From Desulfofustis glycolicus DSM 9705 (GTDB taxonomy: Bacteria > Desulfobacterota > Desulfobulbia > Desulfobulbales > Desulfocapsaceae), in assembly GCF_900130015.1 (NCBI RefSeq), contig NZ_FQXS01000022.1:26622-90621 (forward strand): a DNA stretch of 64,000 bases. Direction: 5' to 3'. Below the pieces are notes generated by a model. The model did not search any database. It was not told the DNA's origin and saw nothing but the letters and a program-made list of their open reading frames with translations. The position numbers and the translations under genes are program-made. Shown one piece after another: positions 1 to 9,969 of this stretch (position 1 is the stretch's first letter; every line of letters begins with the position of its first letter).

Positions 1-1466
1 CGACGCGGCGTGATGCCGTTGGTCTTGGAGTTGAACCGGTCCGGATACAGTGCATTGAAGTCCTTGAAGATACGCTCCTTGAGCAACCGCGTATGCAGCG
101 CGGCCACGCCGTTGACGGAGTGCGAACCGATAATGGCCAGATGAGCCATCCGCACCATTTTCGGATACCCCTCCTCGATGATCGACATGCGTCGCAGCTT
201 GTCGTGATCACCGGGATATTCCTGGGCGATCTGGTCGAGAAAACGCTGGTTAATCTCGTAGATGATCTGCAGGTGACGGGGCAGCACCTTGCCGAGCAGG
301 TCCACCGACCAGCGCTCGAGCGCCTCCGGCATCAGGGTGTGGTTGGTGTATGCGAACGTCTTCGTGCTGATATCCCAGGCCTTTTCCCAGTTCAGCCCCT
401 CCTCGTCAAGCAGTAGCCGCATCAATTCGGGAATGGCGATGGCCGGGTGGGTGTCGTTGAGCTGGACGGCGACTTCGTCGTAGAATGTGTCGAAGGTCTG
501 ATTTTGTTTTTTGTAGCGCCTCATGATGTCCTGGAAAGTGGCGCAGACGAAAAAGTATTGCTGTTTCAGGCGCAACTCCTGGCCGGCATAGTTGTGGTCG
601 GGCGGATAGAGCACCTTGGAGATGGTCTCGGAGCTGACCTTGTGCTGCACCGCGCCGATATAGTCGCCCTCGCCGAAATGGGTCAGGTCGAGTTCCCGCG
701 AGGCCCGGGCCGCCCAGAGCCGCATGTTGATCACATGGTCGTTCTTGTAACCCGGCACCAGGATATCGCACGGCATGGCCATGACATCCTCGGTTTCGAT
801 CCATTTGGTGCGATAGCAGCCTTTCTCGTCCTGAAAACTGGTTACCTTGCCGTAAAATTTGACGCAGAACACCGGCAGGCGACGTTCGAACTCCCAGGGA
901 GTCCCGTAGCGCAGCCAGTTGTCGGGGCTCTCCACCTGATAGCCGTTGATCAATTGCTGGTTGAACAGTCCGTATTCGTAGCGAATACCGTACCCGTAGG
1001 CCGGAATCTTCAGGGTGGCGATGGAATCCATGAAGCAGGCGGCCAGCCGGCCGAGTCCGCCATTGCCGAGGGCGGCATCTTCTTCCTGTTCCCGGATCTC
1101 CTCGAGCGTATAGCCAAGCCCCTCGATCGCCTGGTCCACTTCCTCCCACAGGCCGAGATTGATGATGGCATTGCCGAGCGACCGGCCGATCAGGAACTCG
1201 AGGGACAGGTAGTAGACCCGTTTCTTTTCCTTGGCGTAATACCTCTTCTGGGTTTTAATCCACTTTTCCACCATGATGTCGCGCATCGTAAAGGCCAGCG
1301 CCTTGTAAATATCGGACGCACCGGAGCGTTCCGGGTCCCGCCCCTGAAAGCTGATCAGGTGGTGAATGATATTGTCCTGGATCGATTTGACGGTGGTCGG
1401 GAAATACTGTTCCCGGGCACTCTTCTTGCTGGCTTCACTCAATACATCTGGGGTCGGTATGCTCAT
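1..1466 (-). CDS. glgP: Glycogen/starch phosphorylase, N-terminal part (3' end outside window)
   Basis: Releases glucose-1-phosphate from the ends of alpha-1,4-glucans with PLP and inorganic phosphate. The first 488 codons are visible; the frame leaves the window at position 1 without a stop. The family is usually 800-850 residues, so the PLP lysine is not in view. Recognisable family blocks are YYLSLEFLIGRSLGNA near residue 75, ALGNGGLGRLAACFMDS near 134, YGIRYEYGLFNQ near 160, NDTHPAIAIPELMR near 340, and KTNGITPR at the edge. The start ATG at 1464-1466 (MSIPTPDVL) follows a weak purine-rich GAGAGAAG. It is divergent from the TPR gene at 1889. Identification is firm. Confidence 0.95.
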   Translation of the reverse strand, partial: MSIPTPDVLSEASKKSAREQYFPTTVKSIQDNIIHHLISFQGRDPERSGASDIYKALAFTMRDIMVEKWIKTQKRYYAKEKKRVYYLSLEFLIGRSLGNAIINLGLWEEVDQAIEGLGYTLEEIREQEEDAALGNGGLGRLAACFMDSIATLKIPAYGYGIRYEYGLFNQQLINGYQVESPDNWLRYGTPWEFERRLPVFCVKFYGKVTSFQDEKGCYRTKWIETEDVMAMPCDILVPGYKNDHVINMRLWAARASRELDLTHFGEGDYIGAVQHKVSSETISKVLYPPDHNYAGQELRLKQQYFFVCATFQDIMRRYKKQNQTFDTFYDEVAVQLNDTHPAIAIPELMRLLLDEEGLNWEKAWDISTKTFAYTNHTLMPEALERWSVDLLGKVLPRHLQIIYEINQRFLDQIAQEYPGDHDKLRRMSIIEEGYPKMVRMAHLAIIGSHSVNGVAALHTRLLKERIFKDFNALYPDRFNSKTNGITPR

Positions 1467-1888
1467 CTGTGCTTCTCTCAAAGGTTGGGCCGTTTACGGC
1501 GGATATGAAACAGGAGACAATCGATCACCCTCGCCTACAGGCGGCCCTGATGCTGACGCGGAGCGAGACAATCGACTGCAGAAACAATGACCGGATGACC
1601 TTACCTCAGGTTCATCTCGGTTTCGTGAATATGCCATCATGGTTATCTTGCGAAGCGATCCGAAGGGGTCGCCGTAAGCCGGGCTGATCGAACGGGGCGT
1701 CTGCACTATGATGCCATGATTGACCACGTTCTGTCCAGCTTCTATTGGTCCAACCGCTCCCCAATGGCAAATAATATCACATTGTGGTATAGAAAATCTT
1801 TGTATGATGGCTATTATCTCGTGATGTTCGATGTTACCACCGATCCCCATACTCACTGAGCACATCTTCACATTCTCTCGAGGAGCGC
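1467..1888. other. Intergenic region between glgP and the TPR gene
   Basis: This 422-base divergent spacer should hold the promoters of glgP (leftward) and the TPR gene (rightward). The part near 1765-1830 is AT-rich and contains a TATGAT hexamer at about 1803-1808, a possible -10 for the rightward gene, but no good -35 at standard spacing. No RNA gene or convincing coding frame was seen. Confidence 0.3.
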
Positions 1889-2485
1889 ATGGCACACAAT
1901 TCGGCAACCGTCAGCAAACAGACTTTTTATCTGACCATCTTTCTCATCTTTATTGCCGGTTTTCTTGCCGGCGTGGTCTTTACCGTCTTTCGCACCGACG
2001 ATGCGCCGGCCGGCAGCCCCGGGACAACGCAGGGTCAGCAAGCTTTGCCGCAGCAGCAGGCGGATGCGATCCTCCATCTAGAGGCGGAAGTTACCGCCCA
2101 TCCGGACAACTTCGACGCCTGGACCCAACTCGGCCACCTCTATTTCGACACCAACCAGCCCGAAAAAGCGATAGGCGCCTACACCAAGGCGCTCGAACTG
2201 CACAGCGGCAGTGCCGACCTGTGGACCGACCTCGGCGTTATGTACCGGCGCAGCGGTGATCCGAGTAAGGCGCTGGAATCGTTCGACAAGGCGATCGCCA
2301 TCGATCCCGCCCATCTCCAGTCCCGCTTCAACAGGGGCGTCGTCCTCCATTTCGATCTCGACCGGACCGAGGAGGCGCTGGACGCCTGGCGCTCGGTACT
2401 TGCCTTGAACAACGACTACCGCATGGCCAACAACCGGCTGCTCAGAGAATTTATCGACAGCGTGGCAAACGAAACCACCAACTGA
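1889..2485 (+). CDS. Membrane-anchored tetratricopeptide repeat protein
   Basis: 198 residues. An N-terminal hydrophobic segment at about 12-34 (FYLTIFLIFIAGFLAGVVFTVF) preceded by a short polar stretch looks like an uncleaved signal anchor, placing the rest in the periplasm. A Gln/Pro-rich linker follows, then about three TPR units from residue 65 to 165 with typical spacing (NFDAWTQLGHLYFDTNQPEKAIGAYTKAL, ADLWTDLGVMYRRSGDPSKALESFDKAI, HLQSRFNRGVV). TPRs mediate protein-protein contacts; the partner is unknown. The architecture resembles the TPR part of CcmH/CcmI-type or NrfG-type assembly factors, but no cytochrome-maturation gene is adjacent. The start ATG has GAGGAG just upstream. The metY gene begins 41 bases downstream. 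Confidence 0.8.
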   Translation: MAHNSATVSKQTFYLTIFLIFIAGFLAGVVFTVFRTDDAPAGSPGTTQGQQALPQQQADAILHLEAEVTAHPDNFDAWTQLGHLYFDTNQPEKAIGAYTKALELHSGSADLWTDLGVMYRRSGDPSKALESFDKAIAIDPAHLQSRFNRGVVLHFDLDRTEEALDAWRSVLALNNDYRMANNRLLREFIDSVANETTN

Positions 2486-2526
2486 CACGGTCGCCGGCGA
2501 CCGCTGTTTTGCCCAAGGAGAACACC

Positions 2527-3807
2527 ATGAAATTCGAGACCATCGCATTGCACGGCGGCCAGACCGTCGACCGGGACACCCTGTCGCGTGCTCTGCCTAT
2601 CTATCGCACCAGCTCCTACGTGTTCAAGAGCACCGAACACGCGGCCAACCTGTTCGCCCTGAAAGAACTCGGCAATATCTACACCCGGATCGGCAACCCG
2701 ACCCAGGACGTACTCGAACAGCGCATGGCCCAGCTGGAAGGCGGGGCCGCCGCGCTGGCTCTGGCCTCCGGCACCTCGGCGATCTTCTACACGATCATCA
2801 ACATCTGCTCGCAGGGCGATGAGGTCGTCGCCGCCAACAACCTCTACGGCGGCACCTATATCCAGTTCGCGTCGATCCTGCCACAGCTCGGCATCACCGT
2901 GCGCCTTGTCGATCCCGATGACCCGGCCAACTTCGAGCGGGCCATCACCGAGAAGACCCGGGCGATTTTCTGCGAGACCATCGGCAACCCGACGCTCAAC
3001 GTCATCGATTTTGCCGGTATTGCCGCCGTGGCCAGGGCCCATCACCTGCCACTGATCGTCGATTCGACATTCACCCCGCCCTGCCTGCTCAGGCCGATCG
3101 ACCACGGCGCCGACGTGGTCATCCATTCGCTGACCAAATGGATCGGCGGGCACGGCACCGGCATCGGCGGCATTGTCGTCGACGCCGGCCGCTTCGACTG
3201 GACCGACCCGAAATTCAAGCTCTACAACGAACCGGACGACTCCTATCACGGCCTGCGCTACGCCCACGACCTCGGCGACCTCAACCCGGTGGCCTTCGCC
3301 CTGCGCATGCGGCTGGTGCCGCTGCGCAACCTCGGCGCGGCCATCTCGCCGGACAATTGTTGGCTCTTCCTGCAGGGCATCGAGACCCTGGCCCTGCGCA
3401 TGGAACGGCACTGCAGCAACGCTGCCACGGTCGCCGACCACCTGAAAAACCACGATCGGGTCGACTGGGTCTACTATCCGGGCCTGCCGGGTTCACCGGG
3501 CCACGACAACGCGGTACTCTACCTGAAAAACGGCTTCGGCGGTATGGTTACCTTCGGCATCAAGGGCGGCCTGCAGGCCGGCCGCACCTTTATCGAAAAC
3601 CTCTCCCTGATCTCGCACCTGGCCAATGTCGGCGACGCCAAGTCGCTGGCCATCCATCCGGCCTCCACCACCCACTCCCAGCTCTCTCCGGAGCAGCTGG
3701 CCGAGTCGGGTATCGGCGAGGAGATGGTCCGGCTGTCGATCGGCATCGAGCACATCGACGACATCCTCGCCGACATCGATCAGGCGCTGGTCAAAGCGAC
3801 GGCTTGA
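2527..3807 (+). CDS. metY: O-acetylhomoserine sulfhydrylase (PLP, Cys/Met metabolism family)
   Basis: 426 residues. It converts O-acetylhomoserine plus sulfide to homocysteine, the direct sulfhydrylation route. The Cys/Met PLP fold is clear: IYRTSSYVFKS near 25, IYTRIGNPTQDVLEQR near 55, the PLP lysine K204 in SLTKWIGGHG, and the C-terminal block SLAIHPASTTHSQL near 375. Length is typical for MetY and longer than MetB/MetC. The ATG at 2527 is chosen because AAGGAG lies at 2515-2520; a start 18 bases earlier would overlap that site. It sits directly upstream of metX, whose product supplies its substrate, and both lie on the same strand with a 17-base gap. A cystathionine-gamma-synthase activity is the main alternative. 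Confidence 0.92.
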   Translation: MKFETIALHGGQTVDRDTLSRALPIYRTSSYVFKSTEHAANLFALKELGNIYTRIGNPTQDVLEQRMAQLEGGAAALALASGTSAIFYTIINICSQGDEVVAANNLYGGTYIQFASILPQLGITVRLVDPDDPANFERAITEKTRAIFCETIGNPTLNVIDFAGIAAVARAHHLPLIVDSTFTPPCLLRPIDHGADVVIHSLTKWIGGHGTGIGGIVVDAGRFDWTDPKFKLYNEPDDSYHGLRYAHDLGDLNPVAFALRMRLVPLRNLGAAISPDNCWLFLQGIETLALRMERHCSNAATVADHLKNHDRVDWVYYPGLPGSPGHDNAVLYLKNGFGGMVTFGIKGGLQAGRTFIENLSLISHLANVGDAKSLAIHPASTTHSQLSPEQLAESGIGEEMVRLSIGIEHIDDILADIDQALVKATA

Positions 3808-3824
3808 GACACCACCCGACTCCG

Positions 3825-4994
3825 ATGAATCAGACGATCGAGACCCATCTGCAAGTCGGCTCGGCGGGCACCAGCGAAAAGAAACTGTTCACCTTTGGTG
3901 AGCCGCCGGGCGAGCTGACGCTGGAGAGCGGCGCCCGGCTCGGTCCGATCACCATCGCTTACGAGACCTGGGGAGAGTTGTCGCCGGCACGGGACAATGC
4001 GGTGCTGGTCGCCCACGCCTTTTCCGGCGACTCGCACGCCGCCGGCTATTACAAGGACGATCCGCCCGGCGCCAAGCCCGGCTGGTGGGACAGCCTGATC
4101 GGCCCGGGCAAGGGACTCGATACCGACCGCTGTTTCGTCATCTGCGCCAATATCCTCGGCGGCTGTTCCGGCTCCACCGGCCCGTCGTCGATCAACCCGC
4201 GCACCGGCCGGCCGTACGGCCCCGATTTTCCGATGATGACCATCGGCGACATCGTCGAGACGCAGAAGGCGCTGCTCGACCACCTCGGCATATCTTCGCT
4301 GTTGGCGGTGATCGGCGGCTCCGTCGGCGGTATGCAGGTACTCGAGTGGTGCGTCCGCTACCCGGAGATGGTCCGCGCCGCCATCCCGGTCGCCACCACG
4401 ATGCGCCATTCGGCGCTGGCCATCGCCTTCAACGAGGTGGCCCGCCAGTCGATCATGGCCGACCCGCTCTGGAACCGGGGCAACTACTACGACAGCGAAC
4501 CGCCGCACCTCGGCCTGGCGGTGGCCCGGATGATCGGCCATGTCACCTATCTCTCCGACGAGGCGCTGCGCCGCAAGTTCGGCCGGCGGCTGCAGGACCG
4601 TGAGCGGGTCGGCTACGGCTTCGACGTCGATTTCCAAGTGGAGAGCTACCTGCGCCACCAGGGTTCCAAGTTCGTCCACCGCTTCGACGCCAACTCGCTG
4701 CTCTATATCACCAAGGCCGCCGACTATTTCGACCTGGTCGAGCGCCGTCCGCCGGCCCGCTCGATCCGCGACCTGACCGGGGCGGCCACCAGGTTCCTGG
4801 TGATCAGCTACACCTCGGACTGGCTCTACCCGACCTACCAGGCCCGGGAACTGGTCAAGGCGCTCAAGCGGGTCGGGCTCAACGTCAGTTTCTGCGAGAT
4901 CGAGGCCGACTGCGGTCACGACGCTTTTTTAATACCCGACAAACGACTCGGCAGCCTGGTGGGAGGATTTCTCGACAATGTCCGCCGTTCCTGA
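3825..4994 (+). CDS. metX: Homoserine O-acetyltransferase
   Basis: 389 residues, alpha/beta-hydrolase fold. It transfers acetyl from acetyl-CoA to homoserine, the committed step to methionine. Catalytic residues are visible: nucleophile S166 in GGSVGGMQVLEW, D332 in YTSDWLYPTYQ, and H365 in CGHDAFL. The product feeds MetY just upstream. The stop overlaps the start of metW by 17 bases, a common metX-metW arrangement in proteobacteria. The ATG at 3825 (MNQTIETHLQ) is the first sensible start after the metY stop; a weak purine stretch precedes it. Some MetX proteins use succinyl-CoA, which sequence alone does not settle. Confidence 0.93.
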   Translation: MNQTIETHLQVGSAGTSEKKLFTFGEPPGELTLESGARLGPITIAYETWGELSPARDNAVLVAHAFSGDSHAAGYYKDDPPGAKPGWWDSLIGPGKGLDTDRCFVICANILGGCSGSTGPSSINPRTGRPYGPDFPMMTIGDIVETQKALLDHLGISSLLAVIGGSVGGMQVLEWCVRYPEMVRAAIPVATTMRHSALAIAFNEVARQSIMADPLWNRGNYYDSEPPHLGLAVARMIGHVTYLSDEALRRKFGRRLQDRERVGYGFDVDFQVESYLRHQGSKFVHRFDANSLLYITKAADYFDLVERRPPARSIRDLTGAATRFLVISYTSDWLYPTYQARELVKALKRVGLNVSFCEIEADCGHDAFLIPDKRLGSLVGGFLDNVRRS

Positions 4995-5601
4995 CACCAT
5001 GCGCTTCGACCTGCGGGTCATCGCCTCGAAGATCGAACCGGGCAGCCGGGTTCTCGACCTCGGCTGCGGCTCCGGCGATCTGCTCGCCTGGCTGGCCGAG
5101 AACAAGCAGGTGATCGGCAGCGGCGTCGAGCAGGACAAGACCAAGGCGGCCCTGTGCATCAGTCGCGGCCTGAGCGTCGTGCAGGGCGACATGAACGAGG
5201 AGGTCGACGATTACCCGGACAAGTGCTTCGATTACGTCATCCTCAGCCAGACCCTGCAGCAGGTCTGGGAGCCGGCCCGGCTGCTCTATTCGCTGTCGCG
5301 GATCGGCCGCCGCTTCATCGTCAGCTTCCCGAATTTCGGCCACTATTCGATCCGTCTGCAGCTGCTGCTCAAAGGAATGGCTCCGAAGAGTGAAGAATTG
5401 CCCTACAACTGGTATGATACTCCCAACATCAGAGTCATCACACTGAAGGACTTCCGGCGGTTTGCCCGCGACGTCGGCTACCGGATCGTCGATGAAATCG
5501 CCGTCAAGACCGATGCAGACACCGGCAGCGGCAGCGTCATCAGCCGCTGGACCGACCTGCGAGCCTCCTACGGGATCTTTATCATCGAGAAACAGACATG
5601 A
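4978..5601 (+). CDS. metW: Methionine biosynthesis protein MetW
   Basis: 207 residues. Family MetW proteins are class I SAM-methyltransferase-fold proteins that accompany MetX and support its acyltransferase step. The SAM motif VLDLGCGSGDLLAWL lies near residues 24-38, followed by VVQGDMNEEVDDYPDKCFDYVILSQTLQQV and the MetW-typical LPYNWYDTPNIRVITLKDFRRF near 140. The ATG lies inside the metX 3' end (17-base overlap), and the stop overlaps the cysE start as ATGA, so translational coupling on both sides is likely. Confidence 0.92.
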   Translation: MSAVPDTMRFDLRVIASKIEPGSRVLDLGCGSGDLLAWLAENKQVIGSGVEQDKTKAALCISRGLSVVQGDMNEEVDDYPDKCFDYVILSQTLQQVWEPARLLYSLSRIGRRFIVSFPNFGHYSIRLQLLLKGMAPKSEELPYNWYDTPNIRVITLKDFRRFARDVGYRIVDEIAVKTDADTGSGSVISRWTDLRASYGIFIIEKQT

Positions 5602-6629
5602 CCACAGACAAACGCACCCCCAGCCCGGCAACCTGTACACTGAACGGCGCACCGTGCCGTACTCGAACCGGTGCCACCGTACTCACGGACATCTGCGAAC
5701 ACCAGAAAGTGAGCGCCTCGTCGAAACATCACCTGGTGCCCGGCGTGGTGGAGCGACTGATGCAATCCTGGAGCACCAAGGAGTGCTACGATCACATCAG
5801 CCCGGTCTCCATCCCCTCGCACGGAGCCGTCGTCACGATCATCGAGCAGACCCGCCGCATCCTGTTCCCCGGCTATTTCACCTCGGCCAAACTGCACGCC
5901 GCCAACCTGGAGTACTATATCGGCAACGAAACCGCCGAGCTCTACGAAAAGCTAGCCGAGCAGATCACCATGGCCATCCGCCACGACTGCCGGCGCCACG
6001 GCCAGCCCTGCACCAACTGCGAGGTGCGGGCCAACGAGATGGCCTACCAGTTCATCGAGCGGTTGCCGGACATCGCCTCGATCCTGGCTCAGGACATCCG
6101 CGCCACGCTGGAGGGCGACCCAGCGGTCAACGGGCCGGACGAGATCATCTTCTCCTACCCCGGTCTGCGCGCCATCACCGTCTACCGGATGGCTCACGAA
6201 CTGCACGCGCTCGGCGTGCCGATCATACCGCGCATCATGACCGAGTGGGCGCACGGCGAGACCGGCATCGACATCAACCCCGGCGCTACCATCGGCCCGG
6301 GACTGTTCATCGACCACGGCACGGGAGTGGTGGTCGGCGAGACCACCGTCATCGGCAGCAACGTCCGGATCTACCAGGGCGTCACCCTCGGTGCCCTGTC
6401 GCTGCCCCGCGATGCCGGTGAAAAAATGAAACACAAGAAACGCCACCCGACCATTGAGGACAACGTGATTATCTATTCCAACGCCACCATTCTCGGGGGC
6501 GACACGGTCATCGGCGCCGGCTCGGTGATCGGTGGCAACATCTGGCTCACCGAGAGCGTGCCCGCCGGCACCAAGGTGGTGCTCAAACGACCGGAGCTGA
6601 TCTACCAACACTCGCGCGCCGACGCGTGA
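5598..6629 (+). CDS. cysE: Serine O-acetyltransferase
   Basis: 343 residues, longer than E. coli CysE (about 270) and like the extended SrpH/EpsC-type enzymes of delta-proteobacteria. It makes O-acetylserine from serine and acetyl-CoA for cysteine synthase. The C-terminal third is a left-handed beta-helix of hexapeptide repeats: [62 protein letters not shown]. The catalytic DHG/H region is present near residue 235. It starts as an ATGA overlap with metW and ends 13 bases before cysK, so one operon is likely. Confidence 0.92.
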   Translation: MTTDKRTPSPATCTLNGAPCRTRTGATVLTDICEHQKVSASSKHHLVPGVVERLMQSWSTKECYDHISPVSIPSHGAVVTIIEQTRRILFPGYFTSAKLHAANLEYYIGNETAELYEKLAEQITMAIRHDCRRHGQPCTNCEVRANEMAYQFIERLPDIASILAQDIRATLEGDPAVNGPDEIIFSYPGLRAITVYRMAHELHALGVPIIPRIMTEWAHGETGIDINPGATIGPGLFIDHGTGVVVGETTVIGSNVRIYQGVTLGALSLPRDAGEKMKHKKRHPTIEDNVIIYSNATILGGDTVIGAGSVIGGNIWLTESVPAGTKVVLKRPELIYQHSRADA

Positions 6630-6642
6630 CAAGGAGGAACCC

Positions 6643-7566
<924 letters not shown>

Positions 7567-7702
7567 CGGGCCGCAAGGGGTGATATCGGCAAAGACGAGG
7601 TCGGACAACTCGCCCGGATAGTGCCATACCCGGCTGGATTATCGAGCCAACCATGCTTATCAGAAAGAGACGAGTATTCTTGTCTCCAGCCGATAGAGCA
7701 TC

Positions 7703-9649
7703 ATGGAGCATCCACCAGCCAGACACCCGGCAGCCCCGGCCAATGAGGATATGCTGCTGCGCGCTATCAGCGATGGCACGGCAGCGGAGACCGGCTCGGA
7801 CTTCTTCCGGGCACTGGTCCGGAATCTCAGCCTTGCCCTCGGGACCTATGGCGCCTGGGTAACTGAATACCGAGAAAGCACCAGGCGGCTCCGCTCCCTC
7901 GCCTTCTGGCTCGGCGACAACTACATCGAAGACTACGAATACGATATCACCGGCACCCCCTGTGAAGTGTTGCTCCGGGAAAAGACCTACCTGCACATTC
8001 CGGAGAACGTGGTCGAGCTCTTCCCGGGGGACCCCGACCTGCCGAAGATCGGGGCGGTGAGTTACATCGGTTTTCCCCTGCTCGACCAGCAGCGCATGAT
8101 CCTTGGCAATCTGGCCATCGTCGACCGGCGCCCGATCCCCGACTCGTTTCGCAACCTCGCCCTGTTTCGCATCTTTGCCGCCAGAGCCACGGCCGAGATG
8201 CTGCGCCTCCGGTCCGAAGCGGAATTACAGGATCGGGAGGCAAAACTGCGCGGCGTGTTCGACGGGGCCCTTGATGCCATCCTCGAACTCGATCAACATT
8301 TCCGGATCGCGATGCTCAACCCGGCGGCGCGAAAGCTGTTTGCCATCAGCGAAAGCGACCCGACCGGCAGGGACTTTGAGCCGTTTTTGGCCGGCGGCGA
8401 TTACGCCCGGCTCCACTCATTTATCCAGGCACTGCAGGAGCGGTCGAAGAACGAGCGCAGCATCTGGATACCCGACGGTCTGACGGTGACAACCAGGCAG
8501 GGCAAGACTATCCGCACCGAAGCGACGCTGTCTCAACTCGACACGTCCGGCCCACCTTTTTACGTGCTGATCCTCAGGGACGTTAACGAGCGCTACGAAT
8601 CGGCACAAACCATCGCCCTGCTGCAGGGAGAAGCCGACTACCTGCGCAGTGAGGTGCAGACCCTGGCCGGTCACGGCGAAATCATCGGCCGCAGCCGGCC
8701 GCTCCGGGCCATCATGGAGCTGATCGCTGAAGTCGCTCCCACCGATTCCACGGTGCTGCTCTTCGGGGAGACCGGCACCGGTAAGGAATTGCTGGCCCGC
8801 GCCATTCACGCCGCCAGCAGCCGGAAGAACCGGCCGATGATCACCGTCAACTGTGCGGCAATTCCGGACACCTTGCTGGAAAGCGAGTTCTTCGGCCACG
8901 AGAAGGGCGCCTTTACCGGAGCGACCCAGCGCCGTGAGGGCCGCTTCAGCCTGGCCGACGGCGGTACCATCTTTCCTGACGAAATCGGCGAGCTGAACCT
9001 GGAAATGCAGGCGAAACTCCTGCGGGTGCTCCAGGAAGGAGAGTTCTCACCGGTCGGCAGTTCCCGAAACCGACAGGTGGACGTGCGGGTGATCGCCGCG
9101 ACCAATCGCGACCTGCTGGAGGAAGTTCGGCAAGGAACCTTTCGCATGGATCTCTACTACCGCCTCAGCATTTTCCCGATAACCATCCCGCCGCTGCGGG
9201 AACGGGGTGACGACATCACCCTGCTCGCCAACGGGTTCCTGGAGAAGTATGTAGCCCGGCTGGGCAAGCGGATCGCCCCGCTCTCTCCGCGCCTGCTGCA
9301 ACGCCTGCGCACCTATTGCTGGCCGGGCAATGTCCGTGAGCTGCAAAACGTCATCGAAAGAGGCGTCATCACCGCGCGGCACGGGGAGTTGAACCTCGAC
9401 TACGCCCTGCCGCACCCCCCGGCAGGCGAGTTGGATCCGGGCCGACAGGCCGCCCCGGAAGCGGCTCCCCCGGGTGCAATCCTAACCAGCAGCCAACTCC
9501 AGCAGATGGAGCGGGACAACCTGCTGCTCGCCCTGAGCACAACCGGCTGGCGGGTTTCCGGTGAAAACGGGGCCGCCCGGCTGCTCGGCATGCCGGCCTC
9601 GACCCTGCAATCCCGCATGAAAGCACTGGCCATCAAACGCCCGGCCTGA
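7703..9649 (+). CDS. Sigma-54-dependent transcriptional activator (GAF-PAS-AAA+-HTH)
   Basis: 648 residues. Domains: a GAF-like sensor at about 15-165, a PAS domain at about 175-300 (GVFDGALDAILELDQHFRIAMLNPAARKLF), a sigma-54 AAA+ domain at about 320-560, and a Fis-type helix-turn-helix at the C-terminus (RLLGMPASTLQSRMKAL). Walker A is GETGTGKE at 355-362, and the sigma-54 contact loop GAFTGA is intact at 402-407. Walker B reads GGTIFPDEIGEL: proline 425 replaces the usual hydrophobic residue before the essential DE. There is no receiver domain, so it probably senses a small molecule or redox signal directly, in the style of NorR/FhlA. It lies upstream of a palindrome, a sigma-54 promoter and an osmC-like gene, its likely target. 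Confidence 0.9.
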   Translation: MEHPPARHPAAPANEDMLLRAISDGTAAETGSDFFRALVRNLSLALGTYGAWVTEYRESTRRLRSLAFWLGDNYIEDYEYDITGTPCEVLLREKTYLHIPENVVELFPGDPDLPKIGAVSYIGFPLLDQQRMILGNLAIVDRRPIPDSFRNLALFRIFAARATAEMLRLRSEAELQDREAKLRGVFDGALDAILELDQHFRIAMLNPAARKLFAISESDPTGRDFEPFLAGGDYARLHSFIQALQERSKNERSIWIPDGLTVTTRQGKTIRTEATLSQLDTSGPPFYVLILRDVNERYESAQTIALLQGEADYLRSEVQTLAGHGEIIGRSRPLRAIMELIAEVAPTDSTVLLFGETGTGKELLARAIHAASSRKNRPMITVNCAAIPDTLLESEFFGHEKGAFTGATQRREGRFSLADGGTIFPDEIGELNLEMQAKLLRVLQEGEFSPVGSSRNRQVDVRVIAATNRDLLEEVRQGTFRMDLYYRLSIFPITIPPLRERGDDITLLANGFLEKYVARLGKRIAPLSPRLLQRLRTYCWPGNVRELQNVIERGVITARHGELNLDYALPHPPAGELDPGRQAAPEAAPPGAILTSSQLQQMERDNLLLALSTTGWRVSGENGAARLLGMPASTLQSRMKALAIKRPA

Positions 9650-9758
9650 TCCCGCACCGCTGCCGTCAGATGGCCCGCCCGCACTGACCACACACTCCAG
9701 TCCGACCTACCTCACATCGTCCCCCCCATGCCGCCGCCTTCTGCACATCTGCGCCCTA

Positions 9759-9809
9759 CCGAGATCTCGGCAAAACCGCTCACGACATCTCGTGACTCAC
9801 GAAATGTCG
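9759..9809. promoter_or_regulatory. Putative enhancer-binding sites for the sigma-54 activator
   Basis: A near-perfect palindrome has arms CGACATCTCGTGA (9783-9795) and TCACGAAATGTCG (9797-9809) around one central base, with one mismatch per arm pair. A second, smaller palindrome, CCGAGATCTCGG, lies at 9759-9770 and shares the GA-ATCTCG core. Sites of this kind about 75-125 bases upstream of a -24/-12 promoter fit upstream activating sequences. Binding by the adjacent activator is inferred from position. Confidence 0.6.
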
Positions 9810-9879
9810 GTTTCCCCCAATAATCACCATCTTAAACATAAGATTCTGTAATACCTTATTTTATTTTTTTTATCCCGGA

Positions 9880-9894
9880 TGGCACGCTTCCTGT
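9880..9894 (+). promoter_or_regulatory. Sigma-54-type (-24/-12) promoter of osmC
   Basis: TGGCACGCTTCCTGT matches the -24 block exactly (TGGCACG). The -12 block has CTGT where TTGC is expected, so the invariant GG is spaced correctly but GC is GT. It lies 76 bases before the osmC start and downstream of the palindromes. Confidence 0.5.
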
Positions 9895-9969
9895 AATTAC
9901 CTGGGTGACCGCCGCCGACAACAGGCGGCAGCACTAAACCCCAAAAACCCCCTAGCGGAGGATCCGACA

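Larger units (their letters stand above)
9650..9969. other. Intergenic regulatory region between the sigma-54 activator and osmC
   Basis: 320 bases holding, in order, the palindrome CCGAGATCTCGG (9759-9770), a long palindrome at 9783-9809, an AT-rich bendable stretch around 9840-9872, and a -24/-12 promoter-like element at 9880-9894. This is the normal order of a sigma-54 control region (enhancer sites, bend, promoter, gene). Confidence 0.6.

Noticed and set aside
447..1508. A 353-codon plus-strand frame opposite glgP
   Set aside because: The minus strand gives a clean glycogen phosphorylase in this interval; the plus frame is its shadow.
3138..3824. An N-terminal extension of metX overlapping metY by hundreds of bases
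   Set aside because: The added residues are Arg/Pro/His-rich out-of-frame metY sequence; family MetX starts near 3825.
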